Both the position numbers and the translations under genes were made by a program. From Piscicola geometra (taxonomy: Eukaryota > Annelida > Clitellata > Hirudinida > Piscicolidae), in contig OX030955.1 in the NCBI GenBank assembly GCA_943735955.1, forward strand, positions 3,332,734 through 3,396,733: a stretch of 64,000 nucleotides of DNA, in the 5' to 3' direction. The notes below the pieces were generated by a model. The model searched no databases. It was given only the letters and a program-made list of their open reading frames with translations, and was not told the origin of the DNA. Positions 1 to 14,400 of this stretch are shown piece by piece. Position 1 is the stretch's first letter. Every line of letters starts with the position of its first letter.

Positions 1-3000
1 TTTGAGTGTTCATGTTTGAGGTTAATGAAAATATTTCTTTATTCTTTATTTTTTATGTTAAAGTTGATATAGTTAGACAAAGAGTCACTATAATGGCTGG
101 GTAACTTTTAATTAATGCTATAGGTTATGCAATTGAGCTATGAGGCTACATGTAAAAATCGTTGTATTTTGTGCAACCTCCCCCTACTAATGTTAATGAT
201 AAAATTATCAAAAACCTTTTTATTTAAATACAACAACTATATCCGCTGCTGCAACTAGTAAAGCCAGTTAGTCCAACTGTAAACCCTTAGTAAGGTTTTT
301 TTTAAATATCGATAAATAGATTCAACAAGATTTGTTTTCTCTATTTTTGGAAAAAAATAAACTGTGCAAAAAATGAGTTTTATTTGTGTTTGTCATTAAA
401 TTGAACAAACTTAAGTAAATTTTAATATTTGAAAACTTAACATAGAAAAGAATAAAATAGTGTTTTATAAAACACTAAAACTTGAAACTAGTGAAATTCA
501 AAATTAGCCGGTACTTTTTTTCAACTGTCAGTCTGTTGGCTAGTGAAGTATTAAAGTTTTTCGGTATGTCTGGTAAAAAATGTTTTTTACTTGATGACAA
601 TCATAAATAATTAAGATGTTCGCGGAAATGTCACCTAAAGTTGTTTAAAATTATTTTTTAGGTGTTCTCACTTGCAATAATAAAATATTTTATCGTCTTA
701 AAACCCTATAATATGTTTGTTTTATAATATGGTATTATGAAGATCGTATTAGTTCATGCCATATTTTATTATTCATCGTTGTATTGTATTTTCTATTGAA
801 TAAAAACTTCTTATAATCATAGAAACATAAAATATTGTTTTAAAACCTAGAGAATATATATTCTATTGGAAAAATCCTTATTGAGACCAAAGTAACAATT
901 TTTTCTCTCTAAAAATCAGAAGTGAAAATTTATTTGTAGGTTTGGTTTATACTACGACTAAGATACTTTAAAGCGCCAAACATTTCCAAAGGGACTTGAT
1001 TTGTCTTTAAAACTTCTTTAAAAGTGAGAAAATTAATGGTTTTAGATTCCTATGAAAAATATTTGCTGAAATCTTAAATTTTTTTAAAGAATGTGTATAG
1101 TTTTATTATTTTAGTGATTAATCAAAAACTATTTAGAATTTCACAATAAATTATGTCGTAGGTTTTTCATTGTTTGAATTATTTTAAAAATTACTATATG
1201 GAAATTAATTTATCTTATTCTTGAAAAAAAAATCTGTATTTTAGGTTGTTAGTGAAGAATTCATATTATTTATTGATACTTCAAGAATAAATATATATTT
1301 AGTTTTTTATTCATACATTGAACAATTACGACAACAAATGAAATTATTTTTAAAAATTTCGTTTTTGATTAAGTTTTTTTATTTTAAAATGTGATTAGTT
1401 TTGTTTAAACTTTCACAACGTCTGTACTTCGTCACATTTCTAAGCTTCAGAAAATCAATGTGTTTTCACAATCTATTTATTTTGATTTCACATGTTTTCA
1501 AAATATTAGAACACTGCGTAAGATTTAAATTTGTTCAATAATTCACTATTATTAAAAACCGCAAGCTTTTCAATAAAATAATTAGGAATAACATAGTGTA
1601 TTTTATCCTTAGTTTTTTTTCGAGTCTAGTTGGTGTTTATTTAAGTTCAGAAAAACAAGGATGAAACCTTTTAATTCGATTTAACAAAGTGAAAAGTAGC
1701 TATTTATGTTTTAATTTAAAAAAAATAAATGTAAAAAATTTAAATGTCATTTACACCTTTAAAATGAAGGCAAATATTGAAAACCAATTTTTGTACAAAT
1801 CAAATTAACAATATAAATTCATTTTCATTTCAATTTTAGCATTTTTCTTGAGTGACACGAGTTGCCAAATGATTTGAAACTTCAAACTCTAAATAGCTAG
1901 CAATCTTTTAAAAGATGTTTACCACAAGCCAAATTTCTTAAAATTTCTTTAAATTATTCTACCTTAAATCATTTCTATTAGTTTTTGAATAAAAAAAAAC
2001 ACTTTTTTAAGTTTTTGAAAGTTTGTATGCATTGAAGAAAACACATTTCAATTTATTATTGAAGATAATTTATTTAATTTATCTGAAAGAATTTATAAGT
2101 GAAAGGATACATCTGAGAAATGTAATTCAATTATAGCACAAAGGAACATAACTCAACATCAAAACCTATAAAAAATCTTTTTTCAATTTCTTTCAGATGT
2201 GAAATTTTGAAAAGTTTTTTCACCACTATGAAGCTTGTTAAATAACTCAAGAAGAAAATTGACAGCGACTAAAAGTCAAGTATCTAGCCAGCCTTTATAG
2301 AGTTATCAATTTTTATAATTATTTAGCCTTGGTAAAAAATTTATTTCATTGAATAAATAATTATTTAAAAGATATTTTTTTACTCAATTATTTTTTTGAT
2401 TATTTTTTTTGTATTAGCAAATTATGGAAAAATCAATAAAACAAAATATTTCTAGTTTAAAATAAAAGTTTAAAACGAGTTTGTAAACTGGGAACATTTT
2501 GAAGCAAAGCGCTAGAAGGTATTTAAATCCCATCGAAAAACCTGTACTTTTAGAGTGCATTTTATTCAAAATAATCTCCATTCTTGGTTGAATTAAGCTT
2601 ACAAAAGCACGTTTAAACATTTATTTAATTCTAAATTATATGATAAATGTTTTTTAAATTATTCAAATATTATTTTGAATGCTTGTTGGACTAAGAATTT
2701 TTCTAAAATAATTGTCAACTAAAACAAACATTGAAGCATGCCATCTCACTGGCCTTCAATTAACAGAGCTTGAAAGTGTAATTTAAACGTCTTTGCAAGT
2801 CAACATACATCCACACCAGGCGTTGATTGAATTTCAAGAAATTCTCACAGACCTTTGAATGCTTTAATTGAAACGATTGACTTTTGGTCACATCGTTAAA
2901 GCCTGAAGCTTTAGCATCAAAATTATTTATTTTATTTTTCAAATTTAGCACATTTTAAAATTGTTTTTTGAAACTATTTTTCACTTTACAATTACGAAAC

Positions 3001-6000
3001 TCAATCTGGCAACTACTTTTAAATTAATTTCAAACCCGTTATCATATATTAGCTCTTAAATATTTTTAATGTAATAAGAGATCTTTTAAGTAATCTAGTT
3101 AAAAGATATATCTTACTTCTATAGAATAAAGAAGAAAGACAAACTACAAAAACAGGCATTTTGGCTTTTTCAAATATTTTAATAGTCTGTATAGCTCACT
3201 TTTCATTGAATTCAAAATTTTTAGTTCTTGAAACTTTTCAAGAAGTAATTCACCTTCTTTAACACTATGTTATTAACATGGACCTAAAAGAACTTCCAGT
3301 GAATATCCTGAGAAGCTGATTACACGTAACAGCTTTTCCATTGATTCAAATAGGAATTTAAGCTGAAATTTAAGAGACATTTAAGTTCAAAAAACTATAT
3401 AAAAATTGTTATTTTAAAACTCTAATTTTTATTTCTTTATATATAAAAATGGGTTAACAAGTTGAATAAAATATTAAAAAAGTATGAAAAGAGACTTTTC
3501 AGTGATTAAGATCTTTAATTTTTTAATATTTTTATTTATTATAGGTGCTAGAGTGTAAGTTCAATAAATATAAAAAAGCCAAGTGGAAAGTCCAAAAGAT
3601 CGTGAAATGCCAATATACCATTTGATATAACTATTCTCAATAAATAATACTATTATTAAATAGTGTTTTTAGATCTTATCTTCAAATATATTATTAGTAA
3701 AACTAATTATTTTCCTAGATTACGTGATACTAAAGGGTATCTGACTTAACAAATCTGCATTTTATTCACTTTATAATCCATATAAAAATACAATGAAATG
3801 TTTTTAAAGACGTATAAAAATTTATAAAGATGTATAAATTGTGAAAAAAATAGTAAAATGAAAAAATAAAAACACTTTTCAAGTGCAAACAATAGGTGAA
3901 AGAGTTGCAGAAAAAACAAATCACACATAATCCACAAAATGACTTGGAAAAACATGCATGGCGGATACATGTTTCTAGTCAATACGGCAATGCAAGCCCA
4001 AATGAACAGTTAATGTATGTTTGCATAGAGTATAATGAACGCTGAAAGAAATTATTGATAGAGCATTTTCAATAACTACATGAAGGGAATGTATGTAGTG
4101 GGAATGAAACGTGACAATAGGAAGACGAAGCAGTAAAATCTAGTTTCCAAATGAAAGTAAACGTTCAACTAAGTTAGGTGGAAATATTCAAGAAAATTCG
4201 TTTCAACTAAAATAAAGGGATTCTAATCACAATTTTGATTAACCAACGTAATTATGCACAAATATTTATTAAAGTTTGTTATATAAAAAAAATAAAGTTT
4301 TGAGATTATTATCATTAGGAGCCTCGGGAAATGAAAATCTCAAGGCTAGCAAGAGAATGATAAAATTGATGAAACAAATGAAAAAGACTTGAAGAGTGTA
4401 AAAGTGAAAAGAATGGTACAATAGATAAATACAATTTAGAACATTTCTGATTACTAATTGTAAATATTCTTGTGAATTCATTTGTTAAGGTCAACATTTA
4501 AACTTCAAAAAATCAATTTTGTGAGCGTGTTTTGTATTCTTCAGTTTATATCAATAAAAAATGTATTCATATTTTTGTATTTAAATAATTTATCAAGTTA
4601 AAGATTTAAATAAATTTCAAATAAAAAAGATAATCTAAACTTTTTCCAGCATTTTATTTCAAGTTTTTTAAAGTTTCTTTTTATGTATTTTCATTTGTAT
4701 TCACTAGTTCAAAATTGTACACTTGAATAATCCAAAAAAATTATAAATTTGTATTAATAATCAAAACATCTAGGTTTATCTATGAGTTACTCTTAATTAA
4801 TGAATTTACTAAAATCACTCTAAACAAATACATTTTCATTTCCGAATAATATCCAGTGTATCCTTTTTTATCTTTCAAACAAAATCTCGAGCTTCCTTCC
4901 CAGAATCTATTGCTGTTTCTTTTTAATAGCAGCTCGTAAAAAGACGTTCGGCAGCCTTCCATCACCAGTCTTCCAGATCTTATCGCTCTTTCACTATCGC
5001 TCCAAAGATGACTTTCAATTTATTCACTTCAAAATAAACAAAATAAATATTTTATTCATTTTATTCTGTTTATTTTCCTTGATTTAGTTGTTAATATTTT
5101 GATTATTGATCAAGTTTTATTACTCATTATTTGCATATTTTACATATTTGATTAAAATTCAACGTTCTATACATTTATCATTTCTTACCTTCATCTATCA
5201 CTCTATTTATTCCCCCATCATTCTTTCACGCCACCCATCTATCATCCCACTCGTCTATTGCCTTTTTTAACTATCCTTCTACTACTCGGTCTGTTTCAAC
5301 ATTTTGATTTTACACATGCATCTCACAATCATTATATTTCAAACACCCCAATCAACCAAAAATTAATTTGTCAATCTGGAAAACTTTCGTCGACAAGCCA
5401 TCCACATTACTGTCCCTTTATTTTGTGCATTTATCATGGCAACCATTAATCGTTCTCTTATCTAATCTTTCTTTACATTTTACACTGATCTTCTCATCCA
5501 TTAACTTTCAAATGTATTTACCTCCTAATACAATTTTTTTCCGACATTCATATAAATATGAATCCATTAATCCATCTATTTACGTATCTACTCAAGAATC
5601 TTTCAATCAACTGATCACTGATCATCCCACCAAACCATCTGCCCATCCAGAAATCCACTCATCCACTCAAACATTTGAACAGCCTCATAAAGGCTGATTA
5701 CCTTACGTGTGTAAACCCAACATTCTTTTCCTTTCGCACGCATACGTGCTTCTGCTGCATTCCATTTTAACTAAAGTGAAAAAAATATTTTTCGCTTTAC
5801 ACGTTTATTCTTCGAAGCTTGTATCAATTTACTTAATTTATTGCAAAGATTCAGTTTATGTATTTATATTAAAATAAATGTATAAAATTTCAAATAAATA
5901 GGAACAATTTGATTTTATTAGAAAAGATTGGAAAAATTTAACTAATATTGTACAATTATATTTGAGCAAAACTTTTTATTTTCTGCTTCAGTTTTGAAAT

Positions 6001-6270
6001 GTTTTTTCATTAACTTTAATTTATTCATTAAAAATATATAAAAAATTGGTAAAAGTTGCTGTTAGTTTCAAAACTATTTGAATATTATTATTTTGTTTTT
6101 TTTTGTTGTTTTCCCTTATAGAAAGAATAAAACATTTAAGTAAAGTCATTAAAACATTTGTTTGAACATAGTTTTTTAATTTTAGCTTAAATGCAAAAGC
6201 TTGAAAATTTTGTAATAAAAAATTAAATTTTGACACAAAAATAAAATAGCAAGACATTAAAAATCATACA
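1..6270. other. AT-rich gene-free stretch
   Basis: No convincing exon was seen. The open frames here are short, dominated by Phe/Leu/Ile/Lys/Asn, and look like products of AT-rich DNA. Positions about 5160-5700 are pyrimidine/CA-rich with a loose CATC/ATCC beat that keeps frames open by composition; this looks like a decayed simple repeat. A minus-strand open island at about 4780-5010 is slightly less AT-rich but matches nothing I recognise. Confidence 0.6.
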
Positions 6271-6545
6271 AAAATGTCCCTATACCAGTAGAAAAAAGTC
6301 ACACATACATTCGTGAGATTACATGCACACACGCACGAAACGCACTTAGCCACCGACACAGACGAATGATAGCACAAAGGAGCTCAGGGGCGCATAGAGT
6401 CACGCGTGAACTTGAAATAAATCAAGATTTTTTGCTGCTTTTAATCCACCATCAACATTTTCCGTTTAAGGCGTCGACACGCATAAATAGGCAGCACAGC
6501 AGCCGTCGCAATCACGAGGCAGCAGAGCACAGATGCTTGAGTTGA
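6270..6545 (+). promoter_or_regulatory. Possible promoter-like GC-richer island
   Basis: This stretch stands out from its AT-rich surroundings by several CG dinucleotides. It contains a TATA-like CATAAATAG at 6482-6490, followed by a GC-rich CAGCAGCCGTCGC segment where a transcription start would lie. It sits about 10 kb upstream of the IgSF signal-peptide exon on the same strand, so it could be a distal promoter or a 5' UTR exon. No open frame or splice chain links it to the gene. The call is inference from base composition and one motif. Confidence 0.2.
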
Positions 6546-8401
6546 GATGAAAAACTTTTACGCTAGGCCTTCAGTTAGCTAATTAAAAAAACAAATGCGA
6601 AAGTTAATGATGCACTAAAATTTTTCTAAAAAAACAAAATGGGAATAATGAAAGAACTATTAAACCTTGAGTAATCATGGGTGGGGTGCTTACATAGCTC
6701 TAAATAGCATTTTAAATAGAAAATACTATTAATATATCCGTAAAAACGATTAAAAACTAAATTTGAAAAACAATAAAGTGAATGTTATTAAGCCCAAAGG
6801 CGGTCTAAATGAAAATGGTACAGAATAATTTTCTTTAAAAACTCTATTTAAAATTACATTGTTAAGCCGTCATAAAAATAAAAATAGTCAAATGCATTTG
6901 TCGAGATGAAAAACATAAGAATAATAAAAATAAGTTCAATTATAACTTTGTTTAGAAAATGCATACTTTAAAAATAATACTGGAATTTCACCGTAAAAAT
7001 GATTAGATATTTTTTATGCCAAATTACTTTTTATTCTTTATATTCCATATATTGTTTACTCGAATAACTTTCCTAAACACACTCATATATATGTTACAGG
7101 TAATCAGTAATTCCATGGATTGCCTTAAAAATTCATTCATTCCTAAGAATGAATGGTTGCTTGCAATTTTGTTTTAATATTTTTTTCACACTTTCATAGT
7201 TTATTGTAACAAGTAAAAGGAGAATGACATTTTATTTGATAAATCAAAAAAGTTTTTCAAAGTAAAATTTTATAATATTTTGTTTACTGATTCAATCAGT
7301 CATTCCATGAATTCTTTTTGATTAATCCAATTTAGTGCTGTTCATTTTAAACGTTTTGCAATAATATATTATTTTTCTTGTATATAGTTGTTAAAAACAC
7401 AATATCAACAGTGTACTTCTTATAAAATCTGACATTATAGTTTAATATTTTTCATTTGAAAATGAGAATTCCGTAAAAGAATAAATTATTTAAGAAAACT
7501 CAGTTTTGATTTATTTCATACTGGAAGTAATTTACTAAAAAATAAGATTCAAAGTAATTAAAATATATACCTGTTATTTTTTTTGTCGTTAATAATATTG
7601 TTTATGTTTATAGACAAGCAACAAGCAGCAACCTCCTACATAAAAAAATATTTTTAAAATAAATCAATAATGAATATTTTTTATAATTGTTTCTAGTGGA
7701 AAATTTGTTATTCCCATACAAAAACACCACAAAAGAACTTTTGAAACATCGGATTTGTAGTCTTATTTTACAAAACCATGCATGGATGTTTGATGTAATA
7801 AGCACGTTTAGGTTATTACTTTTGGAACTATTTATACCAAAATAACTTTAAAATTTTAATCTTTCCAGGTAAAAAAAACAATTTGATTTCAGAAAAATAA
7901 AAAATAAATAAATAAACTACAATGAACAAAACTGAAGAATTTCAGTAAAAAGTAAGGGTAACTATATTTTTTTTCCAAAATGAAAGTCCTGGCTCCCATA
8001 AACACGCAGTGATAAGCTCAAGTCATTAATCATGAAATGCAAAAATCAAACGCGAAAGAGTTTTTTTGAAAAACTCAATTACTAATGCTCATATTAATGC
8101 CATGGCTTAACCTCATCAAGCAAAGGATTTTCACCACACATCTTACGGATTGCATAAAAAATATTTGTTTAAAATGCAAATTAAACGAGAAAATGAATGT
8201 TGTAACTACCTATAATTTTTAAAACATTCAGTTTATCAATACTTTAGATTATGAGAAGTCTCATAATAGAATTCTTTTACAACACAATTGAAATAGGTTT
8301 TTAATCATATAATTTTGAAGTTTAATAAACTTAATATTTTTTACCAGTTTTTATAGATTTATAATTTTTTTTACTAGATTTTTTTATGTTTCTAAAAGAA
8401 A
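6546..8401. other. AT-rich stretch without recognisable features
   Basis: I see no exon, RNA gene or repeat family here. Short open frames are composition-driven. Confidence 0.5.
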
Positions 8402-8601
8402 NNNNNNNNNNNNNNNNNNNNNNNNNNNNNNNNNNNNNNNNNNNNNNNNNNNNNNNNNNNNNNNNNNNNNNNNNNNNNNNNNNNNNNNNNNNNNNNNNNN
8501 NNNNNNNNNNNNNNNNNNNNNNNNNNNNNNNNNNNNNNNNNNNNNNNNNNNNNNNNNNNNNNNNNNNNNNNNNNNNNNNNNNNNNNNNNNNNNNNNNNNN
8601 N
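8402..8601. other. Assembly gap of 200 Ns
   Basis: Exactly 200 N characters. The 14 bases before the gap (8388-8401) are identical to the 14 bases after it (8602-8615), GTTTCTAAAAGAAA. The round gap length points to a placeholder, and the shared flank suggests the two contig ends overlap. Open frames running through the gap are artefacts. Confidence 0.97.
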
Positions 8602-8615
8602 GTTTCTAAAAGAAA

Positions 8616-9425
8616 TAACAAAAATGAAATAGTCTGCGATACACTTTTTAATAAAATACAATTGAATAGCTTTTGAAATACCTCAATAAAACCTATGACA
8701 CAGGGCAAAAGTTAAGTGGGAAGAGAATAGTTCTGATAAATTAATTTTCTTCAAAGATAATTTCTGGGATTTCGCTTTTACTTTTTTATATATTAGAAAA
8801 AAATGTTTTCTTTAGTCCAACCATCTTTGTAGCTTCGTATATACTCAACATGCAGCAACAGAAGTGCGATTTCATCAGCACTAGACTGGTGACATTTTCT
8901 AGGCATCCAGAATTTATATTTCAGTGATTAATATAAAAAAAAAATATTGGGCGTCTCAGAGAAATGATGACCATACGCTCACGAGGTGGAATGCTAATTA
9001 AATGTAACTGCTTCTATCAAAAAAATTTCTCGGGTACGACTAGAAAAACAAAAAACACAAAAATAGAACCAAAATGACATGAAATAGTTTTGAATGGTCT
9101 TTTCAAAAATAATAATTGTATTCACCAAAGATATAAGCACCAGCCATAAAGAGACTCGTTTGCAAGCAGACTTGACCAGTGCAGCCAGAGCACAATTATG
9201 ATGGCAGGCCTGTTTTGCATGATTTTTTGTTTTTATGTGCTCAAATTTGCTGGCGTAACAGATAAAAAAAGTTCAACGATTTTTTAGTTATTTCGAAAAA
9301 AACTACTGGTTACCATATAACACTGGAAACTGGAAATAACTATAAAATATAAACAAAACGCTAAATACTCGTGGAGTTCAAAAAAACAAACAAATGATTT
9401 TTTGGAAATGCGGTTTACCCATGAT
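8616..9425. other. AT-rich stretch without recognisable features
   Basis: There are slightly GC-richer patches near 8820-9010 and 9120-9220, but no coherent open frame, splice pair or known repeat could be recognised. Confidence 0.5.
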
Positions 9426-9470
9426 AGGGTTACGGTTAGGATTAGGGTTAGGGTTAGGGTTAAGGTTATA
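9426..9470 (+). repeat. Interstitial TTAGGG-type repeat (copy 1)
   Basis: Degenerate tandem GGTTAGGATTAGGGTTAGGG units plus variants such as GGTTACGG and GGTTAAGG. This is the common metazoan telomeric hexamer. It is short and imperfect, so it is an interstitial remnant, not a chromosome end. Confidence 0.85.
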
Positions 9471-10069
9471 TTCAAATTTCTATTCAAAATTATTAATAAA
9501 ATTACAAACATCTCCAGATTCATTTTTACGGTTATAATTTGACTTTTTTGCTAAATTCTACTGTATACAAAGCCCTCAATCATCGAGTTTAAACTCTACC
9601 AATGTTTTAAACGAGTCCCAAGATACTTATTTCACAATGACTGTAAAGAAACTCAAATATACGCTTTAGTTCATAAAACAAATAATTTATGACTGTATAA
9701 TAATTCATCTGCTTTAAAAACACTTTAAATGTCTCAAAACTTTTTTATTTTCTTTTAATATCAAATTTATCTTTTTTCTCCTACTTTTTATTTTTTAAAT
9801 AAAATTTTCAAAAGCTTTTTTACACTGTCTTATTCGTCTTTCTTTCTAACCATGTTTGTATCACCCAACATGCTTCACCGAATCTCGGCTTTGCGTTTTT
9901 CATAAAAACCTTTTGCTTCTACTTAATACGTCGTTTTTAATACATTGTGGTGTATGAGAGTTACTTAAATCAGTTATTTTATATTTCAATGGTTATTTCC
10001 CTAGAGCTTTCAATTTCTATGATTGGTAATTTTTGTGGGTTTGCGAATTTAGGCTTATTATTTTAGGTT

Positions 10070-10268
10070 CGGATGCAGAGAGGGTCTAGACCGCAAACAT
10101 AATGTTCTAGGAAAAATACTGTCTTGCATTATCTGACAACCTGTCTATCACCACTGCAAGGAAGAAAGGTCTTAGGGCTGATCCTTGATGGAGTCCAACT
10201 TTTAGACTGAAATAATCGGTTGTACCACGGCACACTTTTACAGTTGTTACATTATCATACAGCTCCTC
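10070..10268 (-). mobile_element. Non-LTR retrotransposon reverse-transcriptase remnant (RTE-like)
   Basis: On the minus strand an open stretch of about 55 codons reads through VGLHQGSALRPFF and then DRL, ending at a stop at about 10107-10109. GLHQGSALSPFLF is the signature of the RT palm region of RTE-type LINEs. Just past the stop, IMFA is followed by a break where the catalytic FADD motif should be. Only this piece of the RT domain is readable, so the element is dead and heavily eroded. It sits in the gene-poor region upstream of the IgSF gene. Confidence 0.7.
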
Positions 10269-11222
10269 TTACGCCCATTCCTTCACTTTGGTGACATTCT
10301 CCTTCTTCTGTTGTTCTTCCAACTTGTACTCCTGCTTGCTTGTTTTGTCACCCTGTCAATCTTATTTCATTTTAAATAATTTTTAATTTCTTTTTCTCAT
10401 GATTACATTCAAAATTTGACTACGTACGTAGACTTTTATATTTAAAAAATGTATTACAAAAAGTCAATATTTTAAACAATTATTTTTGAAAGCCCTTCTT
10501 TCTGAAGCTAGAAATTTAATAACAACTGGCCAAGTTTATTTCAAAAAAAGCACGAAAAGGGCTGTTAAAATATTTTTTCCCCTCTGTATTCACGCCTGTC
10601 TCTGTTAACAGATGAAAAAGAAGCACTTTATAAAAACATACAAGTTGAAAGTTTTTATAGTAATATTAATTAAGAATTTTTGAATATTTATTTTATCACG
10701 GATAGGTTAGTTAAGGTATGTATAAAGAACACTTTTAATAAATGTGGCAAAGATTGATTAAGTGATTTGGCAATTCTATCGGGAAGAATCTAAAAGCAAC
10801 AAAAGAATGGAAGATCAATAATTCTGCTTGATGGGCCAGCATCATGGAACACCTGCGCCTTCAATCATTCATGGGCCTTATTATATTAGCACAACAGTTC
10901 GAGTAAAACAATCCAGAGAAAATGTGTTGTAAGCGACACTTGGAAATCCTCTTGGAATTGAATCAAAATGAAATAACTGCAGTCTAAGGCATTTCGACAG
11001 AAAAGTGAATTACAGGAAAAACACATCGTCATGTGTAGGAAATAGCATCTCTTTATAATTGGTATAAACGGAATAACTAAATATATTAATAGGAAATATT
11101 AAAATATTTACTTCGTCTATTCTAATATAATCGATTTTAGTCTAGTTAGGATAAAATAAATAAAAGCCATCTGATTATTAAAAAAATAATATCAAATAAC
11201 GTTTCTTAATTTAACCCTTAAA

Positions 11223-11420
11223 CTAAATAACTTTGTCGGTTCTTTCTCTATTAGCACAATTTTTGCCGTTTTGCAACCTCACAGACGCCCAAATTTCTTC
11301 AAAGCAAGAGCGGCTGATAGCGACCGGAAAATGAATCCTCCAAAGAAAAGATTTATTCTGTGATCTGCATACACCTAGCACGAATATGGTTCTAATCAAA
11401 TCTTTTAATTTCAAAAACAT
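11223..11420 (-). mobile_element. piggyBac-like transposase fragment
   Basis: A 65-codon minus-strand frame contains IFVLGVCRSQ, then W...FPVAISRSCFEEIW, a short gap and NRERTDK. The arrangement (a hydrophobic GV/GL turn, Trp, a SRxxFE core, then R...R..DK) resembles the start of the piggyBac transposase catalytic domain (DDE_Tnp_1_7). No catalytic Asp block is readable downstream on that strand, so this is a fragment. The family call rests on recalled motif layout, not on an alignment. Confidence 0.45.
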
Positions 11421-14400
11421 TGAGAAAAAATAAGATAAAATATATAAAAAATAATTAATACTTTTATTTATTTAAAAATAGGTAGAAAAGTGAGCAAAGA
11501 AATCGTAAATGACTGAAATAATAAATTAATGCGTTTTTCAAAACTATTCTATATAATCTTCAATAAAATGTCGAAGATTCAGCCAAATACAAATTATTTT
11601 AACTAACACTTGAAAAGGAAAATAGCACAACAAACCGACTCTTTTGACGTGCAACTGGCCTAGATAAAACCTATCGATTTAAACCGTCTGGTGACCGTGT
11701 ATGTCTCACTGGTTGTTTTTGTATGTACGTGTCAAAATCTGTTTTTTATTTCATATGCAAGGGTTGCAGAAGTTATTGAAGTTTTGTAACAAAGTGTTTT
11801 AAATTTAAGTTTTATATCCGTAGTCTACAAATTTGTGCCCACCTTTTTATTTTCTAATGATTGTTTTTTATAGTGCCTGGCAGCAAAGTTTTAGGTTTCA
11901 CTAATACCTTCATATGCTTACTCTAATTATTTTTTACACGCTGTGTTTAAAACAGTTTTAAAATCATTTTTAAAATTTTTTAAAGTGGCTAATTATGCTT
12001 CTGTATCGCTTATTTGAAAAATAATTATTGCTTACAACTTTAATAAAACTTTTTTGAACTGAAAAAAAAAATTCTAAATTTATAATGGCAAAAAAAGTAG
12101 AACTCTAATTTGAAAAAAAACTTATGTAGTGTCATTCAGAGTATTTTAATAAAGTGTCAGGATGGAGTAAGAAACTTTATGTTCATAAATAATTTTGAAA
12201 AAACGCATATAATTAAAGGATACTTTTGAAATCTTATTAGTATTAAAGGTTTTACTAGGGGGTTTAAATCTTTGTAAATTTTAAAAACTGGTTAAATGAA
12301 CATTTTGATACTTCCGACTTGCTAATTGATTAGGCATCATCTGTAAGCCTCATTACTGACCTTTTATTGATCCTAAATTATTTGTTCTATTATTTTTTTC
12401 GATAGGAACTTCGATCTAATTTTTTCTAACATTTTCAAAGATATCTATCTAAAATGTTATTTAAACTTAAAAAGATTTTGTTCATTATTTATGAAAAAAA
12501 GGGTAAACAAGAAATTTATTATAATTTTTTAATAGCTTCAAAGTCGAAAAAATCAATTATTGAACATCTTTTAGAATTCATATTCAAATAAATCTAATAT
12601 CTTGCTTATTCAAACAAGTTTTAGTGAGACCGCCACAAGGGTTATAAAATAAAATAAAAGTTTATAAAATGAAGTATAAATTAAATTAAGTGTTTGATTT
12701 ATGGCTGGTCCTCCAACGAATTTGTAATTACTTTATTTAAAAAAATATGGGAAAATACGCTTTTAAATTGGAATTAACATTATTTAAATACTATTTTTGA
12801 GAAGTAACTCGAAGAAAGAATGAATATTATAAAAACTTTTTTTCATTCAAGTTGAAATTATTTGAACAAATAGTTAAATTAGAAACTCTAAAAAACTCTT
12901 TATCTAGGAATCACACCGGTGCCAATCCCAAATGGATCCTACTTCACAAAGACTTTTCAAAAGCTTTCTGCAGATCTTTGAAACAACGCTGTTCTTTTTG
13001 TTTTTTAATTTAACGCACAGCGTTTAAAAAACAAACATAATACTAGAATTATTGTTGCATAACTTATTTTGATTTATAATAGAAATATGATCATAGTTGA
13101 GTGTGAGTTTAATCAATTGAATTTATGTATGAACAATAGAATATCTAGAAACAAGTTGGGAAAAGTAAATCTTGCTTATGGTCAAAAAGATGGAAGAGCC
13201 TTCATGTTTGTATACCAGGAATTAAAAGAAGTGAGATTTATTGTGGTGGATATTTCGAAAAGGCTTCGGCTTTAAGAGTTTAAAACTTTTTGTTTTAAAT
13301 TTTATTGTGCTTTACAAAACTTTTGAAATGCCAACAAAAGGTGGCGTTTTAAATAAGATGAGAGTTTCTTTAGAATAAAAAAATACCAAAAAATAAATAT
13401 AAATAGATTTCGTAGATTAAAGTCTCATAAATTCAATTATAAGTTATATTTTACAACGCGTTAAAGAAAAGTTATAGCATAGTTTAATTCAGTTGATGAG
13501 GATTTCAGTTTTTAAAAAGTAAAAAAAATTCTTTTTTATATTTGTTTAAAATTTTGATTTATTAAATGCATCATACATTTCTGATTTTAAGAAAAAAAAT
13601 CCTCATGATATATTAAAGATTTAATGTTAATGTTCGAAGCGATGAGAAGTGTAAACAACAATTGAGGATGCTGTAAAATGATATTCCATTTACAACTCTT
13701 CCCTCTAAAAGGGGAATACACATGAGCCAATAAATGCGCTCACGAGTATTTGCTTAGATGTCAAAAGGTGAAGTTTTAAAATAGATTGCTAAGATTGCTT
13801 ATATTAAGAGCGTGCAGGCGACTAATAGGTTGCGTGAGAACATAAATAGAGTGACGAAAAACGCATTAGTTCAGGATGGGTAACTGCATCGAAGGCTTCA
13901 GACGTCTGCGCTATTTTATTCGTGCCCTGTGTAATGCATTCGACTACTCGCTTCGAAGCTTTTTCACTTTTTTATTCTCAATGGTCCGATTGAGCTTGCA
14001 TTTTTATAATTTTGATTAAGAAAACTTTTTTGCTTTTTAAATTTTAAAAAGAAGCTGAACTCAAGTTCACATTGAATTTTATATCATATAGGTTTTGAAC
14101 ATCAATTGTTTAAATTATTTTTTCTTCGACATAAAAGCTAAAAATATATGTTTTAAATAGATTTTATTATTATTTGAAAGTATCAAGAAGATCATGTAGC
14201 CTAAAAAGTCTAAAAACTTAAAACACTCACTAATTCTATCCATGTGCTCTGTGCCTTGGATCGATCATTTGAAACGAGTGGTGCTTTCTTCTTTGAAAAT
14301 ACTAAAATAAAAATATGCTTTTTTCAATGATCTATTTTCAGAGCAATTTTCATATCAAAATGTAAATACTTTTATAAAAAAATATTTTTTTCAAATAAAG

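Noticed and set aside
4780..5010. Minus-strand open island of about 77 codons
   Set aside because: Somewhat GC-richer but no motif, no splice partner and no recognised family.
5258..5697. Overlapping 63- and 109-codon plus frames
   Set aside because: The DNA is CA/T-rich with a CATC/ATCC beat, which depletes stops. No domain, splice pair or codon bias supports a gene.
10820..11040. GC-richer block possibly from another transposon
   Set aside because: Several short frames on both strands, none long or recognisable enough to assign.
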